Assembly (NCBI GenBank): GCA_016490735.1
Contig: JAEMWC010000282.1
Coordinates: 445,001-509,000, forward strand
DNA: 64,000 bases
Source: Pachyseris speciosa
Lineage: Eukaryota; Cnidaria; Anthozoa; Scleractinia; Pachyseridae
Reading direction: 5' to 3'
The notes below the pieces were generated by a model. The model saw only the letters and a list, made by a program, of their open reading frames with translations, did not search any database and was not told where the DNA came from. Positions 21,926-33,219 of this stretch are shown piece after piece. Position numbers and translations under genes: made by a program. Every line of letters begins with the position of its first letter. Position 1 is the first letter of the stretch.

Positions 21926-22256
21926 TCATGGTTTCCACTCATTAGGATAGAAAAAATTCCTTGTGATTTGATTCTGTATGAGGTGCCATTTGCCCAACAG
22001 TATTGTCTTTAAGCTGGGCAAAGCCGGGTGATATTGCGTTACAAAGGGTAGTATTGTCTTACGTGCATTATTGTTCCTTTGTTCTAGTGACGCTTTTCTG
22101 TCAGTGAATTTGACTTCAGAGAGGTGTTTCGCTACAACGTTAGCTGAGTATCCTCTATTTTGAAGGCGTCTCTCGAAGTTTTTCACGTTTTCCTCAAAGG
22201 TCAATTGTGAGGAATTTGTCCTCAGAAGCCTTAACGCTTCTCCCTTGAAAAAGGCT
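21926..22256 (-). mobile_element. Penelope-like element fragment (RT C-terminal region)
   Basis: The minus strand encodes FFKGEALRLLRTNSSQ, then FEENVKNFERRLQNRGYS and LPSLKTILLGKWHLIQNQ. This is the conserved segment between the reverse transcriptase and the GIY-YIG endonuclease of Penelope-like elements. It stops after NQ. The homologous segment in opposite orientation is at 24260-24720. Confidence 0.7.
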
Positions 22257-24259
22257 TATTTAATTTTTTTACTGCTGGTTTTACTCACACAGGTCCAGCC
22301 CGAATCTTATTGAAGAGATCATATAACACAATGCCATTTGCACTAACCTGCGCGCCGGAGTTCATTTGTGCTACTCTTGCTATGTTTTGCGAAAGGTACG
22401 GTTTGAAACAACCATCGATCAAACGTAATTGGAAAAATTTACCCCAGCTTTACATTAACTTTACTTTCAGTATAGTAAAGTGCAACTTTACGCAAACTTT
22501 GTATGGCGTGTAAAGGAAAGTAAATCTGGCTCATCAACTTTCAACAGCCTTTACGCAAGCTGTACGTGCGATAGATGTAAATCTACCTTTACTACAAGTC
22601 TTTACGAAGTGGCGTAAACTTGTTTCACCAACTTTACGCAAATTTACGGCAACTTTAATTTTCCGTAAACCTCTTTATGGGTACTCCCATAAATTTCGGA
22701 TAGGTGTGTGCCGCAAAGGGTCTGAAACCCTGACCCTTTTTAAGAATGAAGCAAACAATTATTGATACCCTATTCAAGGACGAGACCCGAAAAAGCCGGA
22801 AAGAATTAGCGTCAAACTAAAGGCGGATTCAGCAGGCTAATAAATGAGCGATCCAAACAACGGCTTATAAATACTCAATCTGTTTCTTAAATGTAGTCTG
22901 CTGATATCCTGTTAGATTTTTTATTATTAAGTAATATTAATAAATGTATTTTTTCTGTTATGTAATATATGTATCATTTACATAGCCTGTTGCACTTTTA
23001 CCTTCTTGGTTCTTTAAATATCTATGTACATGTTCAAGCAAATTAATTGTCCGTGGCAGTGACCAACTCGAAAGCCTTAAAGCTACTTTGGTCACTGCGC
23101 ACATTTGCTTTTTATCACTTGTGTAATTTAGTTGCTGGCCTATCTCTCTACCCATGTAATGTTCTTTAATGTAGAAATGTTTGTAAATAGTGCAAAAAAC
23201 AATAAACTGAACTGAAACTGAAGCTTACCGCCGCGGAAAAAAAATCATTTCTTTTTTCGTTTAGCTGGGTATGTTGTAGCTGATACAATAAGGCACCCTA
23301 TGTAAGGATCACACGGGAACTCTGTGCCAAAATGTGCAAAAATGATACCCTATTTAACGATCGAGAACCTCAAAAACCATACCCTATCCCGCGGCGCAAT
23401 ACACGAATTTCACCCACCAGGCCTCACAAAAGGCGTTATCAAATTCCTCACAATTAAGGGAGGGGGGTGGGGCTAACTTAACTACAAAATTAGCGGGGCG
23501 ACCTGCACCATTTGCAACACCTCACAAGATTGGTTCAAAACAACAATAAACAAAGAATTAAAAAAATGGAACCTAGCCATAAAACAATAGAGGTGCAACT
23601 GATAAAGATCCAGTGAAATTAGAGGTTTCAAAGAGGTGCAGCCCTACCCAAATTAGCTAACATTGTTGCTATGGAAAGTTTCCAACCCTCATATCTTGGA
23701 AACCCTAACTTGCACAGATAAGCTTCCCGGCTATGTTTTTGCAATCAAAACGTTTTACAAGATTTTCGAGCCACAACCATATTTGGTAAGTCACGTGACC
23801 AGAACAGAAAAAGTCCTAAAACTCGATTGGCGTACACTTCTGTATATCGAAAATGGTGCCAATGGTTAAAGTGCAAAATACTACGTATCGATTTTTGGAA
23901 ATTCGCGTTTGTGTGAGATTTATGACGTCATAGGCATGCAAATTCATACCCTTTTCTTATTATCATTGCAGTTATGTACGTTAACTACAATTGCTTACGT
24001 AAAGAAGGCTGGAATATCTCCCATTGGCAAAAAAATTCGGAACTTCACATAGTTTTCTCCAAGTTTTAGGGATTATTCTCTCTAAAGCGCGGTTGGGGCC
24101 TGGGGCAAGTTACGCATGCGCAATAGCAATTTATAAATTTTACAAGTTCACCTCTTCACTCGTCTCACCAATATAGTGGCAAAAACACCGAAAAACCGTG
24201 TTTTACAAATACATTTCGTAAAAATCTCTTGGCAACAACGTTAAGTCTGTAGTTAAGTT
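22257..24259. other. Repeat-derived non-coding stretch
   Basis: 22430-22680 is dense in TTTACG/CTTTAC words in both orientations. 22690-22800 and 23280-23400 share the ATACCCTATT type of word with spacing that suggests decayed copies of one dispersed repeat. No gene was seen. Confidence 0.4.
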
Positions 24260-24720
24260 AGTCCCCCCTTTAACCTTTGAGGAAAACATGAAAAACGTCG
24301 AGAGACGCCTTCAAGCTAAAGGGTACCCATAGAGAAACACCTCTCTGAAGTCAAATTGACTGATAGAAAAGCATCACTAGAACAAAGGAACAAGGATGTA
24401 CGTAAGACAATACTACCCTTTACAACGCGGTATCACCCGGCTTTGCCCAGCTTAAAGACAATACTGTTCGGGAAATCGCACCTCATACAGCATCAACCAC
24501 AACTAAGAGAAACCTTTACAGAGCCTCCACTCCTATCATATCGCAAATAAAAATCCCTTAAAGACATTCTGGTTAGAGATAAGCTATAAACGCAAAACAC
24601 AATCCATCAGCGAACCGCAGGAGTTGCGTAGGCCCGTCGACACTTCTCACACTTATATTTACAAGATTCGCTTGACACAGTCTAGCGATGGATCTAACAT
24701 GTTGTCTAAAGCAGAAATAG
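24260..24720 (+). mobile_element. Penelope-like element fragment, decayed
   Basis: It shows FEENMKNVERRLQAKGYP, LPSLKTILFGKSHLIQHQ and PPLLSYRK in shifting frames with several stops. It is the same RT-to-GIY-YIG linker region as 21926-22256 but inverted, reaching slightly further towards the endonuclease. Confidence 0.65.
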
Positions 24721-24794
24721 ATTCAAGCTGTGGAGAAAAAAAAAACATTTCTGGTCTCCCCGCGCGAGGCGGCCTCGATCTTCGATATGAAGAT

Positions 24795-27566
24795 CGAGTA
24801 TTTCAGTAATCATAATAATAATATATATCTCATGGGAGATTTTAATATAGACTTGCTAAAATATGAAAACTGTAAATACAGCCAGACACTGTTTCAGTGT
24901 ATACAAAGTTTTTCTATGCTTCCTACAATTGATAAACCAACACGAGTGTATGGGTCCTCAGCGACTTTAATTGACAATATCTTCACAAATAACCTGACAA
25001 ATAATATTTCTAGCGGCAATATCGTTACCGACACAACCGATCATATTTCGCAAGTCTGTATTGTCAATTTAAACAAGCAAAAATTACCACATACAAAAAA
25101 GACTAAATTTTGGGATTATTCCAGCTTTAATGCTAATGAATTCATGAATGATTTAAGTGCAATAAATTGGGAAGAGGTTTCTGGTAATTGCGACGTAAAT
25201 AAGTCGTTCTCTCACTTTTATAAAACCATAAATCATGTAGTTAATAAACATGCACCGCTCAGGGATGTTTCAGTGAGAAAACTAAAAATGATAACTAAAC
25301 CTTGGCTAACTGCTGGACTAAGGAAATCTATAAAGGTGAAGAATAAATTGTTCTTTGAATCAAACTGGCCGAAATATAAAATGTATAGAAATAAGTTAAC
25401 AACCCTTAGTCGATTGAGCAAACAATGTCACTATCAAAGGTTTTTTGACTCTAACATAAAAAATACACGATCGACATGGAACGGTATTAACGAAATATTA
25501 GGAGATATGAAGAAAAGGAAGAAATCAAAAAGAATTAACTTCATTCGTTCTAACGAGCATAGCGTTTTGTCAGATGATCCTAAAACGATTGGTAACACAC
25601 TCAACAAATACTTCTCGTCAATAGGGCAGAAACTTGCAACCGATATTCCTGAAGTTTACACTAATTTTTCTGATTATCTCGATCCACCTTTGCGGAACAG
25701 TTTTTTTTTTATCCAATCGTACCGCAAGAAATTGAAACAGAAATTACCTTGTTGCCATACAATAAAGCCCTGGGGCTTTATTCTACCCCTGTTAAACTGT
25801 TAAAACTTGCTAAATCAGTCATATCCATACCGTTAACCAAAATTTTTAACCAGTCTGTACTAACCGGGGTTTACCCTGCAAAACGTAAATATACAAAAGT
25901 AATTCCAGTGCATAAGGGTGAAGACGAGACGTTACCTGAAAACTATCGTCCAATTTCTTTGTTATCAATCTATAATCGTTTATTTGAGAAAATTTTATAT
26001 CGTAGGCTGATAAAGTTTATAGACAAGAATGATATTCTTTATGATTTACAATATGGCTTTCGCAATAAACATAGTACCCAGCACGCGATTCTTGATATTG
26101 TGAACTCCATACATTCTAATATGGACAATAGAAAGTACTCTTGTGGAATATTTTAGATCTTAAGAAAGCTTTTGATACCGTTAACCATGAGATTCTTTTG
26201 ACTAAACTTGAACACTATGGAATAAGAGGAGTTATAAATTCTTGGTTTAGATCATATCTTTCGGATCGCCGACAGTCGATTGAAATAGAGAAATGCATAT
26301 CTGAAAATGAAACGATCGTATGTGGAGTGCCTCAAGGCTCTGTACTTGGACCCTTGTTATTTTTGTTATATATTAATGACATCCATAAATCTTCCAAGGA
26401 ATTTACTTTTCATCTATTCGCAGATGATACAAGTCTAACTTATGCAAATGACAACTTACGTACTCTTGAACTAACTGTCAATAATGAACTTGAGAAAATA
26501 AGTGCATGGCTTAATGCTAACAAACTAACGCTCAACGTCAAAAAGTCTAATTATGTAATTTTTCGTCCGCGCCAAAAAAAAATACTTTTCATTCCTCAAA
26601 TTAAGATTTTTAATCCAACTTTAAATACTCGAGTAACTCTAGAGATGAAGGACTTTGTTAAATATTTGGGCATAATGATTGATTCTGAACTATCATGGAA
26701 GCATCATATTGACTTTATCTGTCACAAAATTAGTAGATCGGTTGGAATATTTGCTAAAATGAGGCATTTCATTCCACGGCATCTTCTTTTAAATTTATAT
26801 CATACACTTATTTCTCCTTATTTAAATTATGGTATCTGTGCATGGGGCAACTGTCCACAGACCTACCTCAATACGATACTTGTTCTGCAAAAACGTGCTG
26901 TAAGATTGATCTATTTTTCTAAACCCAGAGACCATGCAATCCCTTTTTTTATTGAAGCAAACTGCCTTCCTTTGCAGTCCTTGTTTTTCCAACAGTTAAG
27001 CTATTTAATGTATGACGTTCATGCTAAGAGAGCTCCTAAAAGTCTTCTCGATAAGTTTGCGAAAATCAATACAAAACATCATTATAATACGCGATTATCT
27101 ACAAAGGAATGTTTCTCTGTTAAATTCTCTAGAACCTAAGAAATGAAAAAAAAAATCTTTTACTAGAATTGGTGTGTCTATTTGGAAATCTATTCCACTT
27201 TCTGTTAAGACTCTTAAAGTTTTTAATTTTCGTAAAAAAATTAAATCACTACTCCTTAATGTTCTAGGTAATGAAGATAATTATTTGAATGTTAATTATT
27301 TAATAGAATATTTTGTGAAGTTAACCTGATATGTTGTATATACTTCCAGTCGTAATTTTAGTCTTTTTCAAATAACAAAATCCCTTGTACTTGAATTTAT
27401 ATGTAAGGTGTTTTCTTTCTGTATGCCTTTGTAATTCTCTTTTGTTTTTGTAATTTAATAACGCCTAAATTAAAGTCTTGTCCTGCCTAGATTAGCATTA
27501 TAGCTATTTGCAGGACATGAAGTATTGTAAACTTTATATTTCTTTAAATAAATACATTGTTTTTGT
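24795..27566 (+). mobile_element. CR1/jockey-superfamily LINE, 5'-truncated
   Basis: It starts inside the apurinic-like endonuclease (LMGDFNIDLLK; LIDNIFTNN; TDH) and runs through a full RT ([48 protein letters not shown]) to the C-terminal tail (TRIGVSIWKSIPLSVKTLK), ending near 27310 with stop TGA. A 3' UTR follows with a terminal ATAAATA. Only three frame breaks interrupt it, near 25702 (T9), 26152 (TTTT) and 27146 (A10), all at homopolymers, so they may be sequence errors in a fairly young copy. The CR1-like clade is inferred from motif style. The 5' boundary near 24795 is approximate, and no target duplication was found. Confidence 0.8.
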
Positions 27567-27738
27567 TGAAGAAAACAATGCATGCTTGGTAGGCTACCAG
27601 CGCGCATGTGTCACCTTGAGTATCCGAGATAGTCAAGCGTGAAGTTCAAACCAAAACTTTGAATTCAATACTTGTGCGTCATTTCGGGCGCATCTTCGAG
27701 AAGGTTGAAAGTAAAGACTTGACGTTGAAGCGAAAAAA

Positions 27739-28037
27739 GTAATGTTGAGGGGAAGGCTTGATCGTTCTCAGAAACTCGAATATTCAAACGAAGGCTTGAA
27801 TGTTGAAACGAAGACTAGATTGTTGAAGCGAATAGTTGATTTTTGAAGAGAAAACTTCAATCTTGAATCTTGTTTAGTATCTTTGAACTTGTATTGATGG
27901 GAATATGGTACGATGTTGAATGCAAAGAAAACGTTTTGTTTTTAAAAGTTCATATCTAAATGGTAAACATAACCTTTAAAATGAAAACTTGGATGTTGAA
28001 AATAAAACTTGATTTTTGGCGTAGATTTAACGCCATA
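27739..28037 (-). repeat. Right terminal inverted repeat of the 22.6-kb element
   Basis: Reverse complement of 5389-5687, equal in length. It ends CGCCATA next to GAAAAG. Confidence 0.85.
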
Positions 28038-28043
28038 GAAAAG
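28038..28043. repeat. Target-site duplication GAAAAG, right copy
   Basis: It directly follows the right TIR. The BEL gag frame continues from here in register with 5383-5388. Confidence 0.8.
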
Positions 28044-30197
28044 ATGATCGATCGGTTTGTAAACCAAGCAGAATTTCTTCCCACTCTTCCGATGTCGACC
28101 GCAAGTTTGTCGATGCCTCTAAATGAGAACAAAGGATTACCAGTCACATCCTACACTGATACAGGACACCCACCTCAAAAAGGTCTCTCATCTTACATGA
28201 CCCTCTCTGACACGGGACTATCGACGCATACCCTTGCAGACACAGGGCATCGACTAACCTCCCATCCCACAAATGGCACGGGGCACGACACTTACTTCCA
28301 TCAGAACAAGTAAAAACTCTTCCTGAAACGACGAACCCAGACAAATCTTTCTATTACACGGGACAGCCGGTCGATTCCTCTCCTGGCACAGGACTCTTGG
28401 CTTCACACCATTTTGACACAGGTTACCCAACAACACTTCAGGTTCTGGCTTTCTCTGCAGACACAGGCAACTCAGTAACTACCACACAGACCTTTGTACT
28501 GACTGCCCCTAAGATGGCCGCTGGCGCCAGTACCTCAGTCACTTCTCTATCCGAAGTACCCTTGACTGCTGATCCTCGACATGCTTTGGCCGCTAGTACC
28601 AGCCTGAAACCTGTCCATCCGTCCGCCTACGAGCTTCGTCCACACGCTGATCCCTTCAGCCTTGAGAGTTCTCCGGCAACTCTATACCATGAGATAAAAC
28701 CAAGTCCGTATGTTCAAGGTCAAAATCGTGCTCCTCCAAATTCAGAAAGTGTCTTCCAAATTTCCGAGGCATTGGCTATGGTAACTCAGCTGCAACGACT
28801 CCCACAAGCCAAGCCCGGACGTTTTCACTGGTAACGAGACAGACACTAAATTCTTTATTTGGGAAACAGCTTTCGACGCTCTGATCGACTCCACACCGAT
28901 TAGCGCTCAACAGAAACTGTATTTCCTTTATCAGCACTTGGACGGAAACGCGAAGAAAGTCGTTGAGCAACTGCAGTACATGGTGAGCACTAGTCCAGAA
29001 ATAGCCTACAGCGAAGCAAGAAAGAAATTGAAGTCGCGCTTCGGTCGCCCCGCAATTATAGCTACCGATTTTTAGAACAAACTGACTAACTGGCCTAAAA
29101 TCGGCAATAATGACGCCTGAAGTCTGAGAGAATTTAGCGATTTCCTACAACAAGTCGAAATAGCGAAAAACCACCTTCATAGCCTTAAGATTTTTGAATA
29201 CCCTTCCAAGTTACAAACCTTGGTCGAGAAGCTCCCAAGTTGGTTCCTAACAAGGTGGTCAACAACGGTGCAAACCCTAAAACAAAAGAAAGGTTGCGAT
29301 GGGTTCCCGACCTTTGCTGAGTTTGTCGAAGAATTAACCTTTTATGCTGATGGCATGAAGATTCCACAGATTTTCCGCCAGGCGACCAAAGACCCAGTGG
29401 GAAATTCACCTGGTACATTTTCACCACCTGGCCTCCTGCCACGTAAAAAGCTACCCGGTTCTACTAACCTGACCTCGAAAACAAGTGGTGGACGCGAAGC
29501 CTCATCACCTGAATCAAAGAAAGCGAAATCGGAAGACAATTCTGCAGATAACAACACCTCAGCGGTTAAAAAGCTCTGCCTCTTCCACAAAACAAGGTCT
29601 CACACGCTCAACAAGTGCAAGAAATTTCGAGAGCTACCCTGGGAAGAAAAAAGAGACTTCTTTAAGAAAAACAAACTTTGTTTTAAGTGTATGGCTCCTA
29701 ACAAACAGAATGCCGAAAATTGCGATCAATCACCTCCAGTCTGCGACATTTGCGGCAAGAGACATTTGACAGCACTACATACCGAGACAACGCCCCATAA
29801 CAAGATGAAACCTAATACTCTCGAAGCCAAAAGTACATCTACAGCTTGCACGCAAGTCTGCGGGGAGGAGGAAACCAGTAGGTCGTGTGCTAGAATCGTC
29901 GTAGTACAGGCATTTCATCAGTCTAACCAAGCTAAGAAGTTAACAACGTATCCAGTCCTAGACGACCAATCCACAGATGTCTTTATTTCCGACAACCTGC
30001 TAGAACAACTGGAAGTAGATGCACCAGAGGTCGACCTACAGGTTAACACAATCGTAGGCCCAAACACAATTAAAACCAAGAAAGTAGCTGGCCATTCAAG
30101 ACACAGAAAATGGTTATGCACCAATCAAAGTCCCATTTGCTTACTCACGAGGGTACATCCCTACATCACATGGGGATATCGCCACACCCCCACATAA
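28044..30197 (+). pseudogene. BEL/Pao gag (DUF1759-like) with zinc knuckles and protease region
   Basis: It begins with MIDRFVNQAEFLP, then a Thr/Ser-rich stretch with repeated DTG words (28150-28480, frame change near 28315). A DUF1759-type gag core follows (WETAFDALIDSTPISAQQK; LYQHLDGNAKKVVEQL as YFLYQHLDGNAK), then TFAEFVEELTFYADGM. Cys/His clusters (CLFHKTRSHTLNKCKKF; NKLCFKCM; PPVCDICGKRHLTALH) mark the nucleic-acid-binding part. A retropepsin-like VLDDQSTDVFISDNLLEQL follows, where DDQST replaces the usual D-S/T-G triad, suggesting loss of activity. Stops occur after 28834, near 29073 and near 29119. Dead copy. Confidence 0.75.
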
Positions 30198-31070
30198 CCA
30201 GTCAGTGGAAACATTTGTCCCACATCGCAGACGAAATACAGCACAGCCCCGATGTCGATATAGGCCTACTCATTGGCCGAAATGTTCCAGCTGCCTTCCT
30301 GCCAATCGAAGTCATCTTCGGAAACAACGAAGAGCCCTGGGCAGAACAATACAAGTTTGGCTGGACGATAATTGGTCGTGTATGCAAAGATAAGAACACA
30401 ACGACCAATACAGCCTCGGTCAATCGGGTAAGAGTGGAGAAAGAGACGCTCCTAGATCGCTGCGAGCAAACGTCAAGAACACCTCCAATCCTGAATTACA
30501 AAGACCTAACAAGCCCAAAGCAAGTACACGAAATGATGGAGCTCGACTATAGCGAGATTCAACACGCCCGCAAGATTCGTGGAACTGAACATTCCGAGTC
30601 CATAGAAGATAAACGCTTTGAAGAAATACTTGCCAAAGGCCTGCACAAGAATGAAAACGGAAACTGGGAAGCACCACTACCCTTCAAATCAGATGACCTC
30701 TCACTTCCCGACAATAAAGGGCATTGTTTGAGAAGGCTGCTATCACTTAAAAGAAGGCTTCTAAATGATAACCAACTAAAAGATGACTACCTAGCCTTTA
30801 TGAAAAAGACTCTCAATAACGGCCATGCCAGTCGAGTTCCTGATGATAAACTGAGTACACAAAGAGGCAAAGCATGGTTTCTTCCCCACTTCAACGTATA
30901 TCATCCAAGGAAACCAGATCAAATCCGAGTCGTATTTGACTGCAGGGCCGTCTTCGAAAACGAATCGCTAATAAAGTGTCTGCTCCAAGGTCCAGATCAG
31001 TTAAATTCCTTGCTGGAGTGTTGACACGATTTCGGAAAGAAACGGTTGCCTTCATCTATGACATTGAGCA
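30110..31070 (+). pseudogene. BEL/Pao A17 region and N-terminal reverse transcriptase
   Basis: The frame holds GLLIGRNVPAAFLPIEV and KFGWTIIGRVC, typical of the Pao peptidase A17 segment. The RT fingers follow (KAWFLPHFNVYHPRK; IRVVFDCRAVFENESL; LLQGPDQLNSLL), then FIYDIEQM, where a SINE interrupts it. RT continues at 31542. The frame overlaps the end of the preceding ORF by a shift. Confidence 0.75.
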
Positions 31071-31078
31071 AATGTTAA

Positions 31079-31533
31079 TAATAGTAATAATAATAATAAT
31101 AATAGATCACATTTATATGGCGCATTTTCTATGCAATATTCAAATGCGCATTACAACACTGGCCGGGGGACTTTGCCAGACTGCTTATAACGCAGTTTAC
31201 AATTAATGAAGATGAGTTATGAGTGCCCCCGTAATGTAAATATCAAATTAAGACAGACACTAGGGGTGGTCACTGCCAGAGTTTTGTTGCGTCCCTAGTG
31301 GTTCTTTTACGTCCCACAGAATCAGAGAATTATGAAGAGTTGTGAGACGTGGCCTACGGTTTATCGTCCTTATCCAAGAAGACTAGAAAGTCTAACCGTT
31401 TGTAGATGTCATTACAAAGGCAGCACTTTCTCCTCAATTACTTAAAGACCCTGAGTGTTGGTCCGGCCGGGGTTTGAACCCACGACCTCCCGCACGGTAG
31501 TTCGGTGCTCTACCACTGAGCTAACCGGTCGGC
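31079..31533 (-). mobile_element. Full-length tRNA-derived SINE inserted in the BEL RT
   Basis: On the minus strand the head (31533-31455) is a tRNA-like sequence with box A TTAGCTCAGTGG and box B GGTTCAAACC. A body follows with CTTATCC/GGATAAGGACGATAAACC-type sequence, then a tail ending in (TAT)n at 31079-31105. AATGTTAA is duplicated at 31071-31078 and 31534-31541. The head is tRNA-like enough to be mistaken for a tRNA gene, but the long body and flanking duplications show a SINE. Confidence 0.85.
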
Positions 31534-31541
31534 AATGTTAA

Positions 31542-31800
31542 CCCTGAGGACAGGAACTTTCTGAGCTTCCTGTGGTTCGAAAACAACGACCGAACAAAGC
31601 CAATCGTGGAATATCAAATGAATGTATAGCTCTTTGGTGCAGCATCCTCCCGGCCCGGAGTGGCAAACGTCTGCTTACATCAAACAGCAGAAACTCACAA
31701 GCAATGTGCGCAAGAGATAACTTAAACCTGCATAAGTTCGCAAGTAACTGCAAAGAAATCTTAGAAGCTCAACCCGTTGATGACCACGCAAATTATATCT
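31542..31800 (+). pseudogene. Remainder of BEL/Pao reverse transcriptase
   Basis: It resumes after the SINE with PEDRNFLSFLWF and EYQMNV (stop) LFGAASS. After an internal deletion it ends with LNLHKFASNCKEILEA and QPVDDHANYI, both typical of Pao RT. RNase H and integrase are absent before the 3' LTR at 31907. Confidence 0.75.
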
Positions 31801-31906
31801 AGATTTTTATCCATAAGTTTCGTAGTCGGCATATATTTGAATTTTAAATCGCATTTTTATAATTTAAAAGGTTTATTGGTAAATGAAGAAACATTTAGGG
31901 AAGCAG

Positions 31907-32254
31907 TGTAACGGCACCCGTGTGCCTTAGTTTCCGCAGTATTTTTATGCCCTATTTTAGCTTTTACCACAGCTTACGTCATAATGGCTTTCTGATAGTT
32001 TTCACGTGACCTTTGCTTATATACTGCTAAACTTGTGTAATTCTCCATAAGGCTCACAGATTGAAATTCGACGGGCAACTTAGGGTAACTTTGAGTAACA
32101 TCGGGTTAAATCACAGAACCTCCGATTAGTGCTGTTAAACTCAGAACCTACTAAGAGCATTCGCCCCAACACATCCTACCAAAAAGGATTGCTGTGAGAG
32201 TTGGCACAATAAACTTTAGCCTTGTGGAATCTGTGAGTCATTCAGTTTACTACA
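31907..32254 (+). repeat. 3' LTR of the BEL/Pao element
   Basis: Direct repeat of 3771-4114. It is preceded by a short purine stretch (GGGAAGCAG) and followed by ATATC at 32255-32259. Confidence 0.85.
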
Positions 32255-32259
32255 ATATC

Positions 32260-33219
32260 TGTATAATAGAGCAGGTTTTGATGAATCGCGGTGAAACCAA
32301 TTCAAGAAAAAACACGGACGCAAAGTTCGTAATGAACCAATCAGAATTCAAGGCAATTACACGGAGCCGGTGCCAAGCTCGGAAAAATGCGCGCAATCAA
32401 GTAAGGCGTGATTGGTTTTGGTCTTTCTTCTTATTGGTTGAATAAGTGGCGGGAGTTTCAATGACCAATCACAAAGCCAGTTGTTTGTTTGTTTTGTTGT
32501 TGTTGTTGTTTTTGCTTTTTGCATTCATTACATTTATTAAGTTGAAAAGCGCTGTAAATGGGTTTTGTTCAAATGATATCAGAAGTAGAAAGATATTGAT
32601 TATTGGTTGGTCATATAATCCAATATCGTTTTTAGATATGGGAGAATTATAAAGTCTCTCTCTATAATTTAGTGAGCCATTTCCTTTAATCAGTTAAAAT
32701 GTGAGCTTCTTAAGCAATTTCACATTTTGCATAAAACGTGACTATAGTACATTACCGATATCTCGAACACGCATGAGAAACCAAAAAGTGTTCGAATTAA
32801 CAGGAGTCGGAGATGGCCTGAGCTAAATAAACGGGAAATTTATCCAAAGTAGTCAACTTTCAGGGGATTGAAATAGCAGGAGTCAATTGTATTAATCTAG
32901 GTTAACGAGTACAATTGTCATTTTAAAGCTAGTATCAAGTTTGTAGTACGTTCATTAAGATGTGCAATCAAGATAAACTTGTTTTAATTTAAACTCACGA
33001 ACGTGAAACCTGTACGTCTAAACAAACGTGGGTTTTTGGAACTTGTTCTCATTGATAACTTTGTGTATAACATTTTTTTTGTTGGTTGGTTAGCTTGTTT
33101 GCTTGGAGTTATTCCTTTAGGCATTGGCGGAAATGGGGTGACAAAGGCCTGCAAATCGCTGCGATGACACATCAGCTGCTAACATTCAAATCCGCATTGG
33201 AAGAGCTATAAATTTTCAA
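32260..33219. other. Unrecognised spacer
   Basis: No gene was seen. Four CCAAT/ATTGG words lie between 32330 and 32470, a spacing seen in some promoters, but no transcript start can be assigned. Confidence 0.35.

Larger units (their letters stand above)
5389..28037. mobile_element. Giant TIR-bounded insertion (22,649 bp) carrying gene cargo
   Basis: Its ends are 299-bp inverted repeats (5389-5687 and 27739-28037; I count about 20 differences, roughly 93% identity), starting TATGGCG and ending CGCCATA. The 6-bp GAAAAG is duplicated directly outside (5383-5388, 28038-28043), and the interrupted gag frame resumes exactly after the second copy. This shows insertion as one unit. Size, long TIRs and 6-bp duplication resemble Maverick/Polinton elements, but no protein-primed polymerase, integrase, ATPase or protease was recognised and the termini are not AG/CT. 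The interior holds a mucin-like exon set, a TRAF-like gene and many secondary insertions. It may be a non-autonomous element that captured host DNA, or a small foldback element that grew by nesting. The transposase family is unknown. Confidence 0.8.
3771..32254 (+). mobile_element. BEL/Pao LTR retrotransposon, split by nested insertions
   Basis: Two direct repeats (3771-4114 and 31907-32254) both begin TGTAACGG and are flanked by the same 5-bp target duplication ATATC (3766-3770 and 32255-32259). Between them, in order, are gag N-terminal sequence (4591-5382) and, after a 22.6-kb insertion, the rest of gag, a CCHC-like zinc-knuckle region, a DUF1758/A17-type aspartic protease region and the start of a Pao-type reverse transcriptase. 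The RT is interrupted by a SINE, and little recognisable pol remains after 31800. RNase H and integrase were not found, so the 3' half is internally deleted. Without the nested insertions the element is about 5.4 kb. Order and domain types fit BEL/Pao (Belpaoviridae-like), and the copy is dead. Confidence 0.85.

Noticed and set aside
5389..28037. Calling the giant unit a Polinton/Maverick outright
   Set aside because: Size, TIR length and 6-bp duplication fit, but no polB, integrase, ATPase, protease or capsid gene was found and termini are not AG/CT.
31455..31533. Functional tRNA gene
   Set aside because: tRNA-like head is joined to a SINE body and the whole is flanked by a target duplication.
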